Shown here: positions 40,513-49,949 of the stretch, piece by piece
Layout: every line of letters begins with the position of its first letter
Numbering within the stretch: the first letter of the stretch is position 1
Source: Vreelandella glaciei
GTDB taxonomy: Bacteria > Pseudomonadota > Gammaproteobacteria > Pseudomonadales > Halomonadaceae
Length of the DNA: 64,000 nt
Assembly: GCF_013415125.1 (NCBI RefSeq)
Contig: NZ_JACCDE010000025.1
Coordinates: 21,546 to 85,545 of the forward strand
Direction: 5' to 3'
Made by a program: the position numbers and the translations under genes
Notes under the pieces: generated by a model
Database searches by the model: none
Told to the model about the DNA's origin: nothing
What the model saw: only the letters and a program-made list of their open reading frames with translations

Positions 40513-42180
40513 TCAATGTTTTTTCCGTGTTGGCTTCTTGTCGGCACTGGCCGGTGCGCTTTCCTTTTCGTCACTGCCGCCATTAGGGAAGTGCGCCCGC
40601 ACCAACTCCAGCAGGCCTTGTGTGGAGGCATCGAAGTCGGCGGCGTGGGCATCGATGCGTTCGCTGATTTCACCCGCGATGCGTTTGCCAAGCTGTACGC
40701 CCCACTGGTCAAACGAGTTGATGTTCCAGATCACCCCTTGCACAAACACCTTGTGCTCGTAGAGCGCAATCAGTGCGCCTAGGTTTTTCGGCGTTAGCTC
40801 GTCCAGCAGTAGCGTGCTGGAAGGGCGGTTGCCGGGGCAACTGTAGGGGTCGTGTTGGCTGAGTTCTTTGCTGTCCCCCTGGCTGCCCTCCATAAAGGCG
40901 TTGGCCTGAGCGAGCATATTGGTCAGTAAGGCGAAGTGGTGGTCTTCCACGCCGGGCTCGGGCTTGAGCGAGGCAATAAAATCAATCGGCACGTAGCGGG
41001 TGCCTTGGTGCAGTAGTTGGAAGAAAGCGTGCTGGCCGTTGGAACCAGTTTGCCCCCACACAATCGGGCCGGTTTTGTAGTTCACCGGGTGGCCGAAAAT
41101 ATCCACCGACTTGCCATTGGACTCCATATCAAGCTGCTGCAGGAAAGAAGGCAGCTGATTCAGCGCCTGGTCGTAGGGAACGATGGCTTGGGTTTCGGCG
41201 CCAATAAAGTTGATGTACCAAATGCCTATTAGCGCCATCAGCACCGGCATGTTTTGCGAGAAGGGCGCGTTGATGAAATGGTTATCCATCTCGTGCGCGC
41301 CTTCCAGCAGCTCGATAAAGCCTTCGAAACCGATCGAAAGCGCAATCGGCAGCCCGATGGACGACCACATGGAGTAGCGACCGCCCACCCAGGCCCAGAA
41401 TTCGAACACGTTCTCTTCGCGAATGCCAAACTCCATGGCCGCTTTGCGGTTGGTGGAGGCGGCAATAAAGTGCGCACCCACATCGGCGTCTTCACCTGCG
41501 TTCTCTACAAACCAGCGCCGCGCTGTTTTGGCGTTTAGCAGTGTCTCCTGTGTAGAGAAGGTCTTGGTAGAGACAATAAACAGCGTGGTGGCCGGATCAA
41601 GTCGCGAAAGCACTTTCTGAATATGGGTGCCGTCCACATTGGAAACAAAGTGGAAGTGGAGCTCCGGGTGGCGGTACTTGAGCAGCGCGCGCACGGCCAT
41701 ATTGGGCCCCAGATCCGAGCCGCCAATACCAATATTGACCACGTCTTTAATGCGTTTGCCGCTGTAGCCTTTCCATTCGCCGCTGCGCACCGCTTCTGAG
41801 AACAGCTTGATCTGTTCGCGAGTGCGGGTGATCTCGGGCATTACGTCTTCGCCGTCTACATACACCGGCTCATCACCTAAGTGGCGCAGAGCGGTGTGCA
41901 GCACCGGACGGTTTTCCGTGACGTTGATGATATCGCCAGAGAACATCTGCGCCCGCCGCTGTACCAGCGCAGAGTGGTCGGCCAGCTCTATCAGCTTGGT
42001 AAGCACTTCATCGGATACCTGGTGCTTGGAGTAGTCAAGAAACAGACCGCCCACCCGTAAGCTCATTTTCTCAAAGCGCTGCGGATCATTGGTGAAGTAG
42101 TCACGAATGCGGTCGTTAGCGGTTTTGTCGCGCAGGCGATCAAGCGCCTGCCAGGTAACACTACGAGTGAGCTGAAACAT
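40513..42180 (-). CDS. pgi: Glucose-6-phosphate isomerase
   Basis: A 555-residue phosphoglucose isomerase interconverting glucose-6-phosphate and fructose-6-phosphate. Signatures are VNIGIGGSDLGP, FIVSTKTFSTQETLLNA, the catalytic blocks GGRYSMWSSIGLPIALSIG and GQTGSNGQHAFFQLLHQGT, and WNINSFDQWGVQLGK. The tail ends in a Lys-rich segment (ADKKPTRKKH). It stands near the fructose operon but is separated from it by 198 bases. Confidence 0.97.
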   Translation of the reverse strand: MFQLTRSVTWQALDRLRDKTANDRIRDYFTNDPQRFEKMSLRVGGLFLDYSKHQVSDEVLTKLIELADHSALVQRRAQMFSGDIINVTENRPVLHTALRHLGDEPVYVDGEDVMPEITRTREQIKLFSEAVRSGEWKGYSGKRIKDVVNIGIGGSDLGPNMAVRALLKYRHPELHFHFVSNVDGTHIQKVLSRLDPATTLFIVSTKTFSTQETLLNAKTARRWFVENAGEDADVGAHFIAASTNRKAAMEFGIREENVFEFWAWVGGRYSMWSSIGLPIALSIGFEGFIELLEGAHEMDNHFINAPFSQNMPVLMALIGIWYINFIGAETQAIVPYDQALNQLPSFLQQLDMESNGKSVDIFGHPVNYKTGPIVWGQTGSNGQHAFFQLLHQGTRYVPIDFIASLKPEPGVEDHHFALLTNMLAQANAFMEGSQGDSKELSQHDPYSCPGNRPSSTLLLDELTPKNLGALIALYEHKVFVQGVIWNINSFDQWGVQLGKRIAGEISERIDAHAADFDASTQGLLELVRAHFPNGGSDEKESAPASADKKPTRKKH

Positions 42181-42335
42181 AGGGCGATCCGTTTGTTATA
42201 AATGAATTGGGTGATCAACAACAAAAAGTAGGCTATGTAAAAATACTACATAAAAAATGACGAAGAGTAGAGGGCTTTGGGAGTGTAATCACGGATTTAA
42301 TGCGTAAAGCTACGTTTTTTAAAACGCTACCATTA

Positions 42336-42367
42336 GAGGGCAAGCATGTCCGCCTGCCCTCATTTTT
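42336..42367 (+). terminator. Hairpin with T-tract between pgi and fruA
   Basis: GAGGGCA pairs with TGCCCTC and is followed by ATTTTTT on the plus strand. The flanking genes are leftward, so either it marks a rightward transcript or only the hairpin matters. A second inverted repeat (CTACGTTTT/AAAACGCTAC) lies just left of it. Confidence 0.45.
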
Positions 42368-42378
42368 TCGAAGAGCCC

Positions 42379-44112
42379 TTAAGCGGCAACGGCTACTTGG
42401 GCTGCGCCACGTTTGATAAACGCATAGCCTAAGCCGGTCACTAGCGAGCCAGCCACAATAGCGCCAAGGTAGAGCAGCGCCGGAGTAATGGCGTTGGGTA
42501 TCAGTAGTACAAAGATGCCACCGTGAGGCGCCATCAGTTTTGCACCTACCAGCATAGATAGGGCGCCGGTAAGGGCTCCGCCTGCGATACAGGCGGGAAT
42601 AACGCGTAGTGGGTCTTTTGCCGCAAAGGGAATCGCGCCTTCACTGATAAAACACAGGCCCAGTACGAACGAGGCTTTGCCCGCCTCGCGCTCCGGTGCC
42701 GAGAACTTGTTACGCGCGACAAAGCTGGCAATGCCCATACCAATGGCAGGTACCATTCCCGCCGCCATAATCGCCGCCATGGGGCCGTAAGTTTCAGAGG
42801 CGAGTAGGCCCACGCCAAAGGTGTAAGCAGCTTTGTTGACCGGGCCACCCAGATCGAAGCACATCATCGCGCCCAGCAGAATACCCAGCAGTACCGCATT
42901 GGTGGAGCCCATGGATTCCAGGAAGCTGGTGAGAGCACTAAGCAGCGCCGCGACCGGTTCGCCAATCACATAGATCATAGTCAGGCCGGTGACCAAGCTG
43001 GCAACCAGCGGAATGATCAGAATCGGCTTCAGGGATTCAACGCTGGAGGGCAGCTTGACGTAGCGAGTAACCGCCAGCGCCACATAACCTGCTAGGAAGC
43101 CTGCCAAAATGCCGCCGATAAAGCCGGAGCCGATATTGGCCGCCAGCATGCCGCCAATCATACCCGGTGCGATGCCGGGGCGGTCGGCAATCGAGTAGGC
43201 GATATAGCCAGCCAGCACCGGAATCATAAGCGCAAAGGCGGTGCCGCCCCCAATCTGCATTAGCGCTGCAGCCAGGGTGCCTTCCTGCTCAAACGCTTCA
43301 ATGCCAAACACAAAGGAGAGGGCGATCAGCAGGCCACCCGCCACGACCATCGGCAACATAAAGGAAACGCCGGTGAGCAGGTGCTTATAAACACCTTTCT
43401 CCTTAACGCTCTTGTTCGCTGTGCCTGCACTGCTGCTACCGTTTTCTATGGCGGCCTCGCTGAGGGCGGCTTCAAGCGTTGGGCGTGGCTTTTTCAGCGC
43501 ATTGCCGGTAGAGGTGCGGTAGATGCGCTTACCTGCAAAGCGCGATGGATCAACGTCGATATCGCAGGCCAATACGACTACGTCGGCGTCGGCGATCTCT
43601 TGTTCAGTCAACTTATCTTGTGCGCCCACCGAGCCTTGGGTTTCCACGCGAATGGCGTGGCCCATGGCTTTGCCCGCCTCTGCGAGTGCTTCAGCGGCCA
43701 TAAACGTATGCGCCACGCCGGTGGGGCAGGCGGTGACGGCAACGATTTTCTTGCCACCCGCGCTGCTTGCCGGGGTAGGTGCGCTAGCGGCGGCAGGCGC
43801 GCTATAAATCGGCGCTTCGCGCTTAGCCTGGGCTAGAAAAGCGCTGGGGTCGGGAAGGGCACTGGCAATTGGTGCTTGAAACAGGCGCTTGCCTTCGAAG
43901 CGTTCCGGTGCGGGTACGTGATCGGCGGCAACCACGATCAAATCGGCGTTAGCAATCTGTTCGGCCGTTGCGGCCTGCAATGGAGCGATTTCGCCATGCA
44001 TTTCAACGTGCGCCGACCAGCCCTGGCGCTGGGCTGCTTGTTCTAGGCGCTTGGCGGCGAGGAAGGTAGTGGCCATGCCGCTTGGGCAGGCGGTAATCAG
44101 AATAATATTCAT
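42379..44112 (-). CDS. fruA: Fructose PTS EIIBC component
   Basis: A 577-residue membrane permease that takes up fructose and delivers fructose-1-phosphate. Two EIIB domains are in tandem: the first has ITACPSGMATTFLAAKRL (residues 6-23), the second VTACPTGVAHTFMAAEAL (about 124-141) with the phosphorylated Cys. The EIIC part follows from about residue 245 (GVSFMLPMVVAGGLLIALSF, GFIGGILAGFLAGY, MCFDLGGPVNKAAYTFG). The start overlaps the fruK stop by four bases. Confidence 0.95.
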   Translation of the reverse strand: MNIILITACPSGMATTFLAAKRLEQAAQRQGWSAHVEMHGEIAPLQAATAEQIANADLIVVAADHVPAPERFEGKRLFQAPIASALPDPSAFLAQAKREAPIYSAPAAASAPTPASSAGGKKIVAVTACPTGVAHTFMAAEALAEAGKAMGHAIRVETQGSVGAQDKLTEQEIADADVVVLACDIDVDPSRFAGKRIYRTSTGNALKKPRPTLEAALSEAAIENGSSSAGTANKSVKEKGVYKHLLTGVSFMLPMVVAGGLLIALSFVFGIEAFEQEGTLAAALMQIGGGTAFALMIPVLAGYIAYSIADRPGIAPGMIGGMLAANIGSGFIGGILAGFLAGYVALAVTRYVKLPSSVESLKPILIIPLVASLVTGLTMIYVIGEPVAALLSALTSFLESMGSTNAVLLGILLGAMMCFDLGGPVNKAAYTFGVGLLASETYGPMAAIMAAGMVPAIGMGIASFVARNKFSAPEREAGKASFVLGLCFISEGAIPFAAKDPLRVIPACIAGGALTGALSMLVGAKLMAPHGGIFVLLIPNAITPALLYLGAIVAGSLVTGLGYAFIKRGAAQVAVAA

Positions 44113-45092
44113 AGCGTGGCTCCCTCGGTGATGGGGTCGTCAAGACGCCGTATCCGGGTATTTTGTTGGAGTGAATCGAAATCGACAGCGTGGGGATTGC
44201 CCACGCCAACGTGGCGCACGGCCTCGGCCGAGAGCGCGGTGGCAAAGCGCAGCGTTTGTTCAGCGTCGTGCTGACCGTTCTCATGAGTCAGCAAGCCGTG
44301 GAGCATGCCCGCAACAAAGGTATCGCCAGCGCAGACGGTGTTAGTAGCCGTAACCGTGGGTGGGGTGGCGTGCCAAGCACCGTGAGCGTTAACCCACAGC
44401 ACGCCTTCGGCCCCCGCTGAAATCAGCGCATGGGCGATGCCGCTTTTATGCAGCCGCTTGGCCGCATTCAAGCGCGCATCGAAAGAAGTCGTCTCTTCGC
44501 CTGCCCACTCTGCCAGTTCGTTTTCATTAGGCTTAACACCGGCGGGGTGAGTCGCTATTGCCGCATTGAGTGCCGGGCCACTGGTGTCTACCCAGAGCGG
44601 TACGCCGCTGGCGTTTAAGTGGTTCAACAGCGCGCTGAAATCATCCAGTGACAGCCCAGGGGGGAGGCTGCCCGCCACGACGATCGCCTGGGGTGGCGTG
44701 GCCCCGGAAAGCTCGGTATCCAACGTGTTGATCAGCACCTGTAGATGTGTGGCGTTAATGGGCATGCCAGGGCCGTTAATATCGGTAACGCGGCCGCTCT
44801 GTTCAGCTATTTTGGCATTGATACGGGTTTCCCCCGGCACGCGCACAAAGGCGTCGGTCAAGGAGTACTGGGTAAATGCCAACTGAAAGGGAGCGTCGTT
44901 ATCGGCACCTAAAAAGCCGCTAACGGTGACGTCGTGGCCAAGGCCTGCCAGCACGCGGGCAACGTTAACGCCTTTGCCTGCCGCTTCTAACTGCGCGCTG
45001 GTGGGGCGGTTGACGCTGCCCAGCACCAGGGCGTCAAGAGTAAACGCCAAATCCAGCGCCGGATTCAGGGTAATGCATAGCACGCGGGCCAT
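44109..45092 (-). CDS. fruK: 1-phosphofructokinase
   Basis: A 327-residue PfkB-family kinase that converts fructose-1-phosphate to fructose-1,6-bisphosphate. Signatures are TLNPALDLAFTLD, GKGVNVARVLAGLGHDV, AGSLPPGLSLDDF and the anion-hole/catalytic block NTVCAGDTFVAGMLHGLL with the catalytic Asp. The start overlaps the fruB stop (TAATG) and the stop overlaps fruA, giving a tightly coupled fruBKA operon. Confidence 0.96.
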   Translation of the reverse strand: MARVLCITLNPALDLAFTLDALVLGSVNRPTSAQLEAAGKGVNVARVLAGLGHDVTVSGFLGADNDAPFQLAFTQYSLTDAFVRVPGETRINAKIAEQSGRVTDINGPGMPINATHLQVLINTLDTELSGATPPQAIVVAGSLPPGLSLDDFSALLNHLNASGVPLWVDTSGPALNAAIATHPAGVKPNENELAEWAGEETTSFDARLNAAKRLHKSGIAHALISAGAEGVLWVNAHGAWHATPPTVTATNTVCAGDTFVAGMLHGLLTHENGQHDAEQTLRFATALSAEAVRHVGVGNPHAVDFDSLQQNTRIRRLDDPITEGATL

Positions 45093-47962
45093 TAGCGCGC
45101 CTCCAGTGCATCGCGCACTTCATCGCTAGTCGCCTGATTCAGCGCTAACTGGGCGCTGGCTTGGGCATCAGCGAAGTCAAACTCGCGCAGGCGGGCTTTG
45201 ACCAGTGGGATTTGCCGCGCGCTGACGGAAAGCTCGTCCACGCCAAGGCCTACCAATACCGGAATGGCCACGGCATCTGAGGCCAACTCGCCGCACACGC
45301 CGACCCATTTGCCTTGGGTATGGGCTGCCGCCACGGTCATTTGAATCAAACGCAGCACAGCAGGGTGTAAGCCATCGGCCTGGGCAGAGAGTTCCGGGTG
45401 GCCGCGGTCGATCGCCAGGGTGTACTGGGTCAGATCATTGGTGCCTACTGAGAAGAAATCGACTTCGGCGGCGAGGCTAGGCGCTAGCAGCGCGCTGGAG
45501 GGTATTTCAATCATCACGCCAAGCTGCACATCGGTGGCGCGCTGGGAAGTGGGGATCTCTTGGAGTAAGCGATCGTAGATGACTTTGACGGCGCGGAACT
45601 CGGCAATGTCCTTGATCATTGGCAGCATGATGCGCAAAGGGTAATCCTTGCTGGCCATCAGCAGTGCCCGCAGTTGGGTCTCGAGCACATCGGGCTGGGT
45701 CAGCGCCAGGCGAATGCCGCGCAGTCCCAGGAAGGGGTTATCTTCCTGGGGGACCGGCCAGTAAGGCAGCGGCTTGTCACCGCCCACATCCAGGGTCCGT
45801 GCCACCAGCGGGCGGCCGCCCAACGCTTCCACCGCTTGGCGGTACTCGCCGATCTGAGTGGTCAAATCCGGGGCGCTGGCGTGGGCCATAAACAGAAATT
45901 CAGTACGTAGCAGGCCAACACCCTCGGCGCCGCGCTCTACTGCATCGACAGCGTGGGCGGTATTGCCCAGGTTGGCGGCGACTTCGACACGGTGGCCATC
46001 GCGAGTTTGAGCAACCTCAAAGCGGGTTTCCCAGGCAGCGGCTTCGCGCTGCTGGTGGTCGAGCAGCTGCTGCTCGGCACGCTGTAACCGCTCTTCGGAA
46101 GGTTGCGATGTTACCCGGCCACGATCACCATCCAGAATCATCATGCTGGCGTTATTGAGTGCCATCACCGCCTGCCCAGCGCCCACCACGGCAGGAATAC
46201 CCAACGCGCGGGCCAGAATGGCACTGTGGGCTGTCGCACCACCGCGTACAGTGAGCAGGCCACGCACACGGGAGGTATCCAGGCGCGCCACATCGGAAGG
46301 GCCGATGTCGTCCATGACCAGAATATAGGGGTGGTCAGGCGGTTCTGGAAGCGTCACATCGCAGAGCACGCCAAGCACACGGCGGCCTACGTCGCGCAGG
46401 TCGGCGGCGCGTTCGGCCAGCAGGCGGTCGGCCAGCATTTCCTGGGCGTGGGCAGCGGTTTCAATCGCTTCCCACCAGCCCGCTTCCGCCGAGCGTCCTT
46501 CGCGAATGGCATCCGAGGCCGCGTGGTGAAGTTCCGGGTCGACGAGCATCTCTTCGTGCATCGAGAGAATATCGGCGACTTCGCCGCCCTGGGCATTGCG
46601 AACCAGCGCCTCCAGTTGAGCCGCGCCCTCCTTGATGGCGTGATTCAGGCGGATGAGCTGTTGCTCCGCGTCATCGGCGTGCTCGGGGTAGTCGAACTGC
46701 ATGGGGCGGATAACAAACACCGGGGCAATGGCCAAGCCCGGCGAAGCGGCCACGCCGGTATGGGGCGTGTCGGCAGCCAGTGGCTCGACGGCCGGTTGAG
46801 TCGTGCTGGCTTCGGGTGCGGTGTCAAAGCCGCCGTCAAGGGGCGTTATTTTCTCGCCCAAGCCAGCCTCAATCGTTTCCGCCACGCTCTCGAGCGCTTG
46901 ACGTGCGTTATCACCTTCGGCGGACAGCACCAGCCATTGGCCGCGGCGAGCGCCCAGGCCGATCACCTTGGTCAAGCTGGCCGCCGAGACCAGCGTGGCG
47001 CTGCCTTCTTCCAGCCGCACATTGATCGCCATGGCCTGGGCGCGGGCGACTTGCACCAACTGCTTGGCGGGGCGGGCGTGCAGGCCATGGGGATTAAGCA
47101 CTCGAACGCGACGGGTGGGGGTGCTGGCGGTCTCGCCCGCCAGCAGGGAAAGCAGTTGAGCACTGTTGCATGTGAGCAGCGTGTCGCTGGCGCCGCTATC
47201 CAGCAAGGCCATTAATTGCTCTAACAGCGGACGGTGGGCATCACCGTGGGCAGCTAAGCAGAACAGCGCATGGACCGGGTGGCCAGCGCTTTCCAAGGTA
47301 TGCGACGCTGGCGTGGCGACCCCAAGCGCGGGCTGATTAACCCCTTGCGAGCTGCTGGCCAGCCACAACCCCTTGCCTAACCAGGTGGGTTGAGCGGCGG
47401 CGACAGCGGCAATGAAGGCGTTATCGACGCAGCCGCTTTGACGCAGGCGGGCGGCGGAGGCCAGGGCGAGCTCTTGAGGGTCGCGAGCGGGAAAGTTGAC
47501 ACATAGCGTGTCGGCATCCAAGCGTGGCTCAAGCGTCGGTTTGGACAGCAGGCGCGCCACATCGGCAGCGGAACTGGCGCTGGCCAACTGCTCGGCAACC
47601 CCTTCACGATCCAGCACGTGAGTGAGCTGGCGCAAAATATCCAAGTGCTCATCGTTCTGGGCCGCGATGGTCACCAGCACATGCACCTGTTGACCGTCGT
47701 GCCACTCGATTCCTTGGGGAAACTGCAGCACGCGGACGCCAGTCTGCTTCACGTGCCGACGGCTTTCTGGCGTGCCATGGGGGATGGCAATGGCATTGCC
47801 CAGGAACGTCGATGACTGGGCTTCGCGGTCGTGCAGGCCGTCGCGGTACTCGGCCTCAACTAATCCAGCGTCTACCAGCGCTTCAGCAGCACTGTCCAGA
47901 GCGGTTTGCCAGCTATCCGCGTGGCGGCCTAGCAGGATGTCATCGGGGCCGAGTGTCAACAT
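45092..47962 (-). CDS. fruB: Fructose-specific multiphosphoryl transfer protein (EIIA-HPr-EI)
   Basis: A 956-residue fusion carrying the whole soluble phosphorelay from PEP. The EIIA domain has the active His in NAIAIPHGTPESRR (residues about 56-69). A divergent EIIA-like region follows. HPr is at about 280-370 with NPHGLHARPAKQLV. Enzyme I occupies the rest, with GGATAHSAILARALGIPAVVG as phospho-His site, LLRTEFLFM and GVCGELASD. This three-domain layout is the Pseudomonas-type fructose PTS. GGAGA precedes the ATG. The gene faces fruR across 289 bases that hold FruR-like operators. Confidence 0.95.
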   Translation of the reverse strand: MLTLGPDDILLGRHADSWQTALDSAAEALVDAGLVEAEYRDGLHDREAQSSTFLGNAIAIPHGTPESRRHVKQTGVRVLQFPQGIEWHDGQQVHVLVTIAAQNDEHLDILRQLTHVLDREGVAEQLASASSAADVARLLSKPTLEPRLDADTLCVNFPARDPQELALASAARLRQSGCVDNAFIAAVAAAQPTWLGKGLWLASSSQGVNQPALGVATPASHTLESAGHPVHALFCLAAHGDAHRPLLEQLMALLDSGASDTLLTCNSAQLLSLLAGETASTPTRRVRVLNPHGLHARPAKQLVQVARAQAMAINVRLEEGSATLVSAASLTKVIGLGARRGQWLVLSAEGDNARQALESVAETIEAGLGEKITPLDGGFDTAPEASTTQPAVEPLAADTPHTGVAASPGLAIAPVFVIRPMQFDYPEHADDAEQQLIRLNHAIKEGAAQLEALVRNAQGGEVADILSMHEEMLVDPELHHAASDAIREGRSAEAGWWEAIETAAHAQEMLADRLLAERAADLRDVGRRVLGVLCDVTLPEPPDHPYILVMDDIGPSDVARLDTSRVRGLLTVRGGATAHSAILARALGIPAVVGAGQAVMALNNASMMILDGDRGRVTSQPSEERLQRAEQQLLDHQQREAAAWETRFEVAQTRDGHRVEVAANLGNTAHAVDAVERGAEGVGLLRTEFLFMAHASAPDLTTQIGEYRQAVEALGGRPLVARTLDVGGDKPLPYWPVPQEDNPFLGLRGIRLALTQPDVLETQLRALLMASKDYPLRIMLPMIKDIAEFRAVKVIYDRLLQEIPTSQRATDVQLGVMIEIPSSALLAPSLAAEVDFFSVGTNDLTQYTLAIDRGHPELSAQADGLHPAVLRLIQMTVAAAHTQGKWVGVCGELASDAVAIPVLVGLGVDELSVSARQIPLVKARLREFDFADAQASAQLALNQATSDEVRDALEAR

Positions 47963-48070
47963 AGTATTCTCCTGTAAACGCGCTCTGTTGCTGCAAAGTA
48001 CTTTCGGTGAGTACTGTGGGCCGAGTGCAGGGCGTGTACATAAGTGATCGTCGTTAAATGATCATGGTAA

Positions 48071-48084
48071 TGGCATTAATGCCA
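48071..48084. other. 14-base perfect palindrome in the fruB-fruR gap
   Basis: TGGCATTAATGCCA lies on the fruB side of the FruR-like sites. It may be an operator for a second regulator; nothing more can be said from sequence. Confidence 0.35.
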
Positions 48085-48087
48085 GTG

Positions 48088-48119
48088 GGATGAATCGACC
48101 CTTCAGCGGTGATTCATCC
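48088..48119. promoter_or_regulatory. FruR-like operator pair, fruB side
   Basis: GGATGAATC and GATTCATCC form perfect nine-base arms 14 bases apart. Each arm contains TGAATC, the half-site also present in the palindrome at 48150. The position between divergent fruB and fruR fits repression of the fru operon. Confidence 0.55.
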
Positions 48120-48149
48120 TTGCCAATTAATCTAGTGTTAGTGCTATGC

Positions 48150-48161
48150 TGAATCGATTCA
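48150..48161. promoter_or_regulatory. FruR-like operator, fruR side
   Basis: TGAATCGATTCA is a perfect 12-base palindrome of the type bound by Cra/FruR in pseudomonads and enterobacteria, about 90 bases before the fruR start. Confidence 0.6.
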
Positions 48162-48251
48162 CTGCATGACACAAGGTTTGTACTTTTAGACTTTGGTCTG
48201 GTAGGCGCTTACTTGCTGATAAACTGCCCGGTCACACCAAGGGGAACCCGA

Positions 48252-49229
48252 ATGACACTCGCCGATATTGCCCGGCTAGCCGGCGTCTCGCGCACGACCG
48301 CTAGCTACGTGATTAATGGCCAGGCCGAGCAGCGTCGTATTAGCGTGGCAACGATTGAGAAAGTGATGGCAGTAGTACGTCAGCACCGTTACCACATAGA
48401 CCCGCAAGCGGCCGCACTGCGCCGTGGGGCGAGCCGTCTGCTGGGCCTTATCGTGCCGGATCTGGAGAACATCAGTTATGCCCGGCTGGCGAAACGCCTG
48501 GAGCGTGGCGCGCGGGAGCAGGGCTATCAGTTGCTGATCGTCAGCTCGGATGACTGTGCTGAGAGCGAGCGAGCACTCGCCCTGGCGCTGCGTGCCCAGC
48601 GCTGCGAGGTGTTGATCACCGCCAGTTGTCTGCCCAGCGACGACACCTTCTACGCCGATCTGGTAGACGAGGGCTGGTGTGTGGTGGGCATGGACCGTGG
48701 CCTGAATCCCGAGCTGTTTTCCAGTGTGGTGAGCAATGACTGCGAAGCGGCCGAGGCATTGACACGCTCGGTAATCGGCGGGGCAACCAAACGTGTGGCG
48801 TGGCTGGAGGCAATGCCGAATCTATCGATCAGCCGCGAACGGCGGGCCGGTTTCCAGGCGGCATTGAGCGGCACGGAGATTGTGCCGCTGATCTTGAGCG
48901 GAGTGAGCTATGAGCGTAGCGAAGGGGCGCGCCTTGCAGCCAGGCTGTTGGATGAGGAAGGCGGCGCCGATGCGCTGGTAACGGCGTCTTATACGCTGCT
49001 GGAAGGGGTGTTTGATGTGTTCTTGGAGCGTGGTGGCTTGCCAGAAAATATCCGTTTGGCCACCTTTGGCGATCACCGGCTACTGGATTTTCTCCCCCAG
49101 CCGGTCAATTCAGTGTTGCAGGATTATGACCGGATTGCTGCGTTGACGCTGAACTGCGCGTTGGCCGCCTTGGACGGCCACTACGAGTGTGGGCTGCAGG
49201 TAGTTGCCCGCCACCTGCACACCCGCTGA
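48252..49229 (+). CDS. fruR: LacI-family fructose operon regulator (Cra/FruR)
   Basis: A 325-residue LacI-family regulator. The start at 48252 (MTLADIARLAG) follows AGGGGA. The DNA-binding region is MTLADIARLAGVSRTTASYV and a hinge with NGQAEQRRISVATIEKV, then a periplasmic-binding-like effector domain (GLIVPDLENISYARLAKRLE, TASYTLLEGVFDVFLE). It is divergent from fruBKA, the classic FruR layout; fructose-1-phosphate is the known effector of the family. Confidence 0.93.
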   Translation: MTLADIARLAGVSRTTASYVINGQAEQRRISVATIEKVMAVVRQHRYHIDPQAAALRRGASRLLGLIVPDLENISYARLAKRLERGAREQGYQLLIVSSDDCAESERALALALRAQRCEVLITASCLPSDDTFYADLVDEGWCVVGMDRGLNPELFSSVVSNDCEAAEALTRSVIGGATKRVAWLEAMPNLSISRERRAGFQAALSGTEIVPLILSGVSYERSEGARLAARLLDEEGGADALVTASYTLLEGVFDVFLERGGLPENIRLATFGDHRLLDFLPQPVNSVLQDYDRIAALTLNCALAALDGHYECGLQVVARHLHTR

Positions 49230-49253
49230 GTACAGCGTTTTAATGCTTGCTGC

Positions 49254-49730
49254 TTAGACCGTTCTGGCCTGGGCCCAAGCGTTGGCATCCGGAATCAACA
49301 TATCGTAGCTTTCGCCCAGATAGGGCGATGAAAGCAGGAAGTCTGCGGTGGCCGCATTGCAGGCAACGGGCACATTCCACAGGGCGGCTAAGCGCAGCAG
49401 CGCCTTGACGTCGGGGTCGTGAGGCTGCGGCGAAAAGGGGTCCCAAAAGAAAATCAGTACATCGAGGCGCTGTTCGGCGATGCGTGCGCCAATTTGTTGG
49501 TCGCCGCCCAACGGCCCGCTCATCAACCCTTCAACGTCGAGTCCCAGCGCGGTTTTCAATCGCCCGGCGGTGGTGCCGGTGCCGATCAGCTCATGCTGGC
49601 TGAGCACGCTTTGCCAGCGGGTCGCCCACTCCAGCATTTCGACCTTCTTGCCGTCGTGGGCAATTAGTGCAATGCGTTTGCGTGCTTGTAGAGTGCGGAT
49701 AGCTTGGCGGGGCGGTTGTGCATCACTCAT
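49254..49730 (-). CDS. mgsA: Methylglyoxal synthase
   Basis: A 158-residue enzyme that turns dihydroxyacetone phosphate into methylglyoxal, a bypass of lower glycolysis under phosphate limitation. Signatures are RIALIAHDGKKVEMLEWA, TGTTAGRL, SGPLGGDQQIGARIAE with the active-site Asp, FFWDPFSPQPHDPDVKALLR and CNAATADFLLSSP. It is convergent with fruR and divergent from gapA, so it shares the upstream region with HexR-like boxes. Confidence 0.95.
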   Translation of the reverse strand: MSDAQPPRQAIRTLQARKRIALIAHDGKKVEMLEWATRWQSVLSQHELIGTGTTAGRLKTALGLDVEGLMSGPLGGDQQIGARIAEQRLDVLIFFWDPFSPQPHDPDVKALLRLAALWNVPVACNAATADFLLSSPYLGESYDMLIPDANAWAQARTV

Positions 49731-49797
49731 GGCGGAACCCTTTACTTGTATTGGCTTTATAAGACCAGTTTTTAATGTTGGACTACGGTAGCGCTTA

Positions 49798-49815
49798 TAT
49801 AGTAATTTTACTACA
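49798..49815. promoter_or_regulatory. HexR-like operator 1
   Basis: TATAGTAATTTTACTACA is a near-palindrome of the HexR type (TGTARTWWWAYTACA-like). It lies 68 bases upstream of mgsA and 135 upstream of gapA, so it can serve either. Confidence 0.5.
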
Positions 49816-49889
49816 TATTGGATATTTACAAGCCTTTTGGGGCCGTTGTTATACGAATTTTCAGCCTCATGACGCTTAAATACGTATTT

Positions 49890-49908
49890 TTAGTAATTTT
49901 TTTACTAA
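49890..49908. promoter_or_regulatory. HexR-like operator 2
   Basis: TTAGTAATTTTTTTACTAA has perfect seven-base arms and the same TAGTAA/TTACTA core as site 1. It lies 42 bases before the gapA start, a promoter-overlapping position. Confidence 0.5.
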
Positions 49909-49949
49909 ATGCGACACTTGCTACCATTGGTTAATTGAGGAGCTATATC

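Noticed and set aside
46103..47215. 370-codon open frame on the plus strand
   Set aside because: It lies wholly antisense to fruB, which has unmistakable EI/HPr motifs; the frame is a by-product of high-GC codon use.
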